Of a stretch of 64,000 nucleotides of DNA, positions 62,705 to 64,000 are shown in pieces. The stretch spans positions 248,001-312,000 of the forward strand of contig JAACJG010000003.1 of NCBI GenBank assembly GCA_009917695.1, written 5' to 3'. The notes under the pieces were generated by a model, which was not told where the DNA came from, made no database searches, and saw only the letters and a program-made list of their open reading frames with translations. Every line of letters begins with the position of its first letter. The stretch's first letter is position 1. The translations under genes were made by a program, and so were the position numbers. Origin of the DNA: Candidatus Rifleibacterium amylolyticum (lineage in GTDB: Bacteria; Muiribacteriota; Ozemobacteria; Ozemobacterales; Ozemobacteraceae).

Positions 62705-64000
62705 ATGAAAAGTTTAGAGTCTTTAACCGGAAAATCTGGCAAGGTCTGGCTCAAGCCGGCGAAGCTGCTGGCTTTGGCTGGCATTGCCGCCAGCATCTGT
62801 GTGTTTTTTCTGGCTGCGTGGTTATATCGTTTTCCAGAAAGACTGGCGCAGGAACAGGCCTTGCAGAGAGCTGACGGAATAGTGAATCTGGCTGCCGAGA
62901 TAGTGGTGCGGCCGGTGCAGCAGCTCAGAAATTCTCTGGCGCTTATGGCTAAAAACCCGGACTTGCGGCAGGTTGCCAGTGCCAGTGTTGTTGTGGCCTG
63001 GCAGCAAAAAGTTCAGGGCGATCTTTTGTTGCTTCTTGACTCTTATGAGCCGTTTCTCGGGCACCTGTATGAACAGATTCTGGAATTCTCACGCGGTATC
63101 GACTATTTTCTCGAACTGCCATCTGCTCTGGCGCGGCGACTGGCGACTATTGCCGGAATGTCATTCAACGACGACGAATCGGGTGATCCGCCAGCTATGT
63201 TGGCGCCGACCAGCATTTCAGAGGATGAACTCATGCGAATGAATGCGCAGACGGATTTCGTTCGCGCCAAAGTGGCTGCGGCCCGTCAATTGCTGATTGA
63301 TTCGTGCGGTTATTATCTGCAGGCGGCTGTGACGATTGAACGGCTGGCCGGTTTTGGCAGCCAGTCTTTGCGCGATGTCGCTGCTGTTGAAGACTTTTTT
63401 TCGGCGGCACTCAATGACGAAATGTTGCGCGCAATAACATTGAGAAGCCTTGATGGTGAGGTTCTGGCAATAACAGGCGATGTGTCAGCTGAAAGTTTGC
63501 GCCTTGACGCGCGTGATTGCAGGGCAATTGCTGCCGGCAGTATTTTCTTTTCCGGCCCGGTAGGTTATGATACTCGACGCAAACATGCGCTATGGTGGGT
63601 TGCTGTGCCGGTGCGCGATGAAAACCGCAATCCGGTGGCATGCCTGACCGCATTTATCGATGTTGACTTTTTATGCCGGGCTGCCGAAAAAATTGCTGAG
63701 ACAACCGGCAGCCGATTGATTTTTTCTGACTTGAATGGTGTGGTCATAGGCCATGCCGATCGTGAAACGGTTGCCAAACAGGTTAACGTCAGCCGGGTTT
63801 TTCCATCTTTTGTCCGCGAGGCAGATCGTGGGTTCAGCTGCCGTTTTGTCAGACACGATGGCCGCCTGCTTTTACAGGCGGGTAAGAGCATACGCTACGG
63901 TAACGTCAGGCATCTGCCGGACTGGTATGTTTACTACGAGCACGATCTAACTGGATTTGCAGCGCAAAGTCAATTTCTTGTCACTCTTTCAGTAATTCTG
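62705..64000 (+). CDS. Membrane sensor protein, N-terminal part (runs off window)
   Basis: 432 codons are open from ATG 62705 to the window end. One transmembrane helix (about 21-43) is followed by a large extracytoplasmic domain, with a helical first part (about 50-200) and a Cache/PAS-like second part (AITLRSLDGEVLAITGD, LIFSDLNGVVIGHADRE, WYVYYEHDLTGF). A second helix begins near residue 424. This is the input half of a histidine kinase, GGDEF/HD-GYP or chemotaxis receptor; the output domain lies outside. Confidence 0.8.
   Translation, partial: MKSLESLTGKSGKVWLKPAKLLALAGIAASICVFFLAAWLYRFPERLAQEQALQRADGIVNLAAEIVVRPVQQLRNSLALMAKNPDLRQVASASVVVAWQQKVQGDLLLLLDSYEPFLGHLYEQILEFSRGIDYFLELPSALARRLATIAGMSFNDDESGDPPAMLAPTSISEDELMRMNAQTDFVRAKVAAARQLLIDSCGYYLQAAVTIERLAGFGSQSLRDVAAVEDFFSAALNDEMLRAITLRSLDGEVLAITGDVSAESLRLDARDCRAIAAGSIFFSGPVGYDTRRKHALWWVAVPVRDENRNPVACLTAFIDVDFLCRAAEKIAETTGSRLIFSDLNGVVIGHADRETVAKQVNVSRVFPSFVREADRGFSCRFVRHDGRLLLQAGKSIRYGNVRHLPDWYVYYEHDLTGFAAQSQFLVTLSVIL

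Overview
The window is chromosomal core DNA with accessory genes mixed in, from an uncultured-type, Gram-negative-like (diderm) bacterium of moderate GC. Firmicute-like regulators (HPr kinase HprK, YvcK, WhiA, Mini-III RNase, an L10-type leader) sit beside a probable secretin fragment, many Sec signal peptides and several pseudopilins. A deep-branching diderm phylum such as Candidatus Riflebacteria would fit, but that placement is a guess. I see no rRNA, CRISPR array, transposase or prophage gene.

Layout. 1-5260: end of a possible secretin, an exported repeat protein, lgt and hprK-yvcK-whiA. 5256-9286 (minus): an aminopropyltransferase-like membrane protein behind a pseudopilin pair. 9404-11798: a Tat-signal radical SAM enzyme and an exported protein. 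11808-18281 (minus): exported beta-propeller, TPR and 915-residue proteins, a candidate undescribed envelope system. 18573-26479: hpf-ptsN, secA, a second pseudopilin module, and prfB with its programmed frameshift. 26488-31830: a TPR protein, a 28-residue membrane peptide, cysS, Mini-III and an rlmB-type gene with a long disordered tail. 31843-36883: tRNA-Thr-Tyr-Thr, tuf, rpmG, tRNA-Trp, secE, nusG, rplKAJL, the same order as the E. coli tufB region, but ending in a terminator instead of rpoBC. 37060-41985: a EIIA-HPr-EI fusion and an EIIC with two EIIB domains. 41982-51158: larE, an archaemetzincin-like protein that has lost its catalytic motif, speB, prepilin peptidase, secG, a probable cysteine-peptidase-fold protein, a truncated flotillin-like protein, eno, and a ketoacyl synthase III with an altered triad. 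51237-64000: two small heat-shock genes behind a near-perfect sigma-54 promoter, a giant HEAT-repeat protein, a scramblase-like protein, a DppA-type peptidase, a GAF/HD-GYP protein, YitT, a 44-residue zinc-ribbon protein and the start of a membrane sensor.

How it fits together. HprK, the HPr domain of the PTS fusion (His188 and Ser219 spaced exactly like His15 and Ser46), PtsN and the EIICBB permease suggest a complete sugar-sensing circuit. Pseudopilins, prepilin peptidase and the secretin-like fragment point to a type IV pilus or type II secretion machine with scattered genes. SecA, SecE, SecG and Lgt cover export and lipoprotein processing. All functions come from reading motifs; no database search was run.
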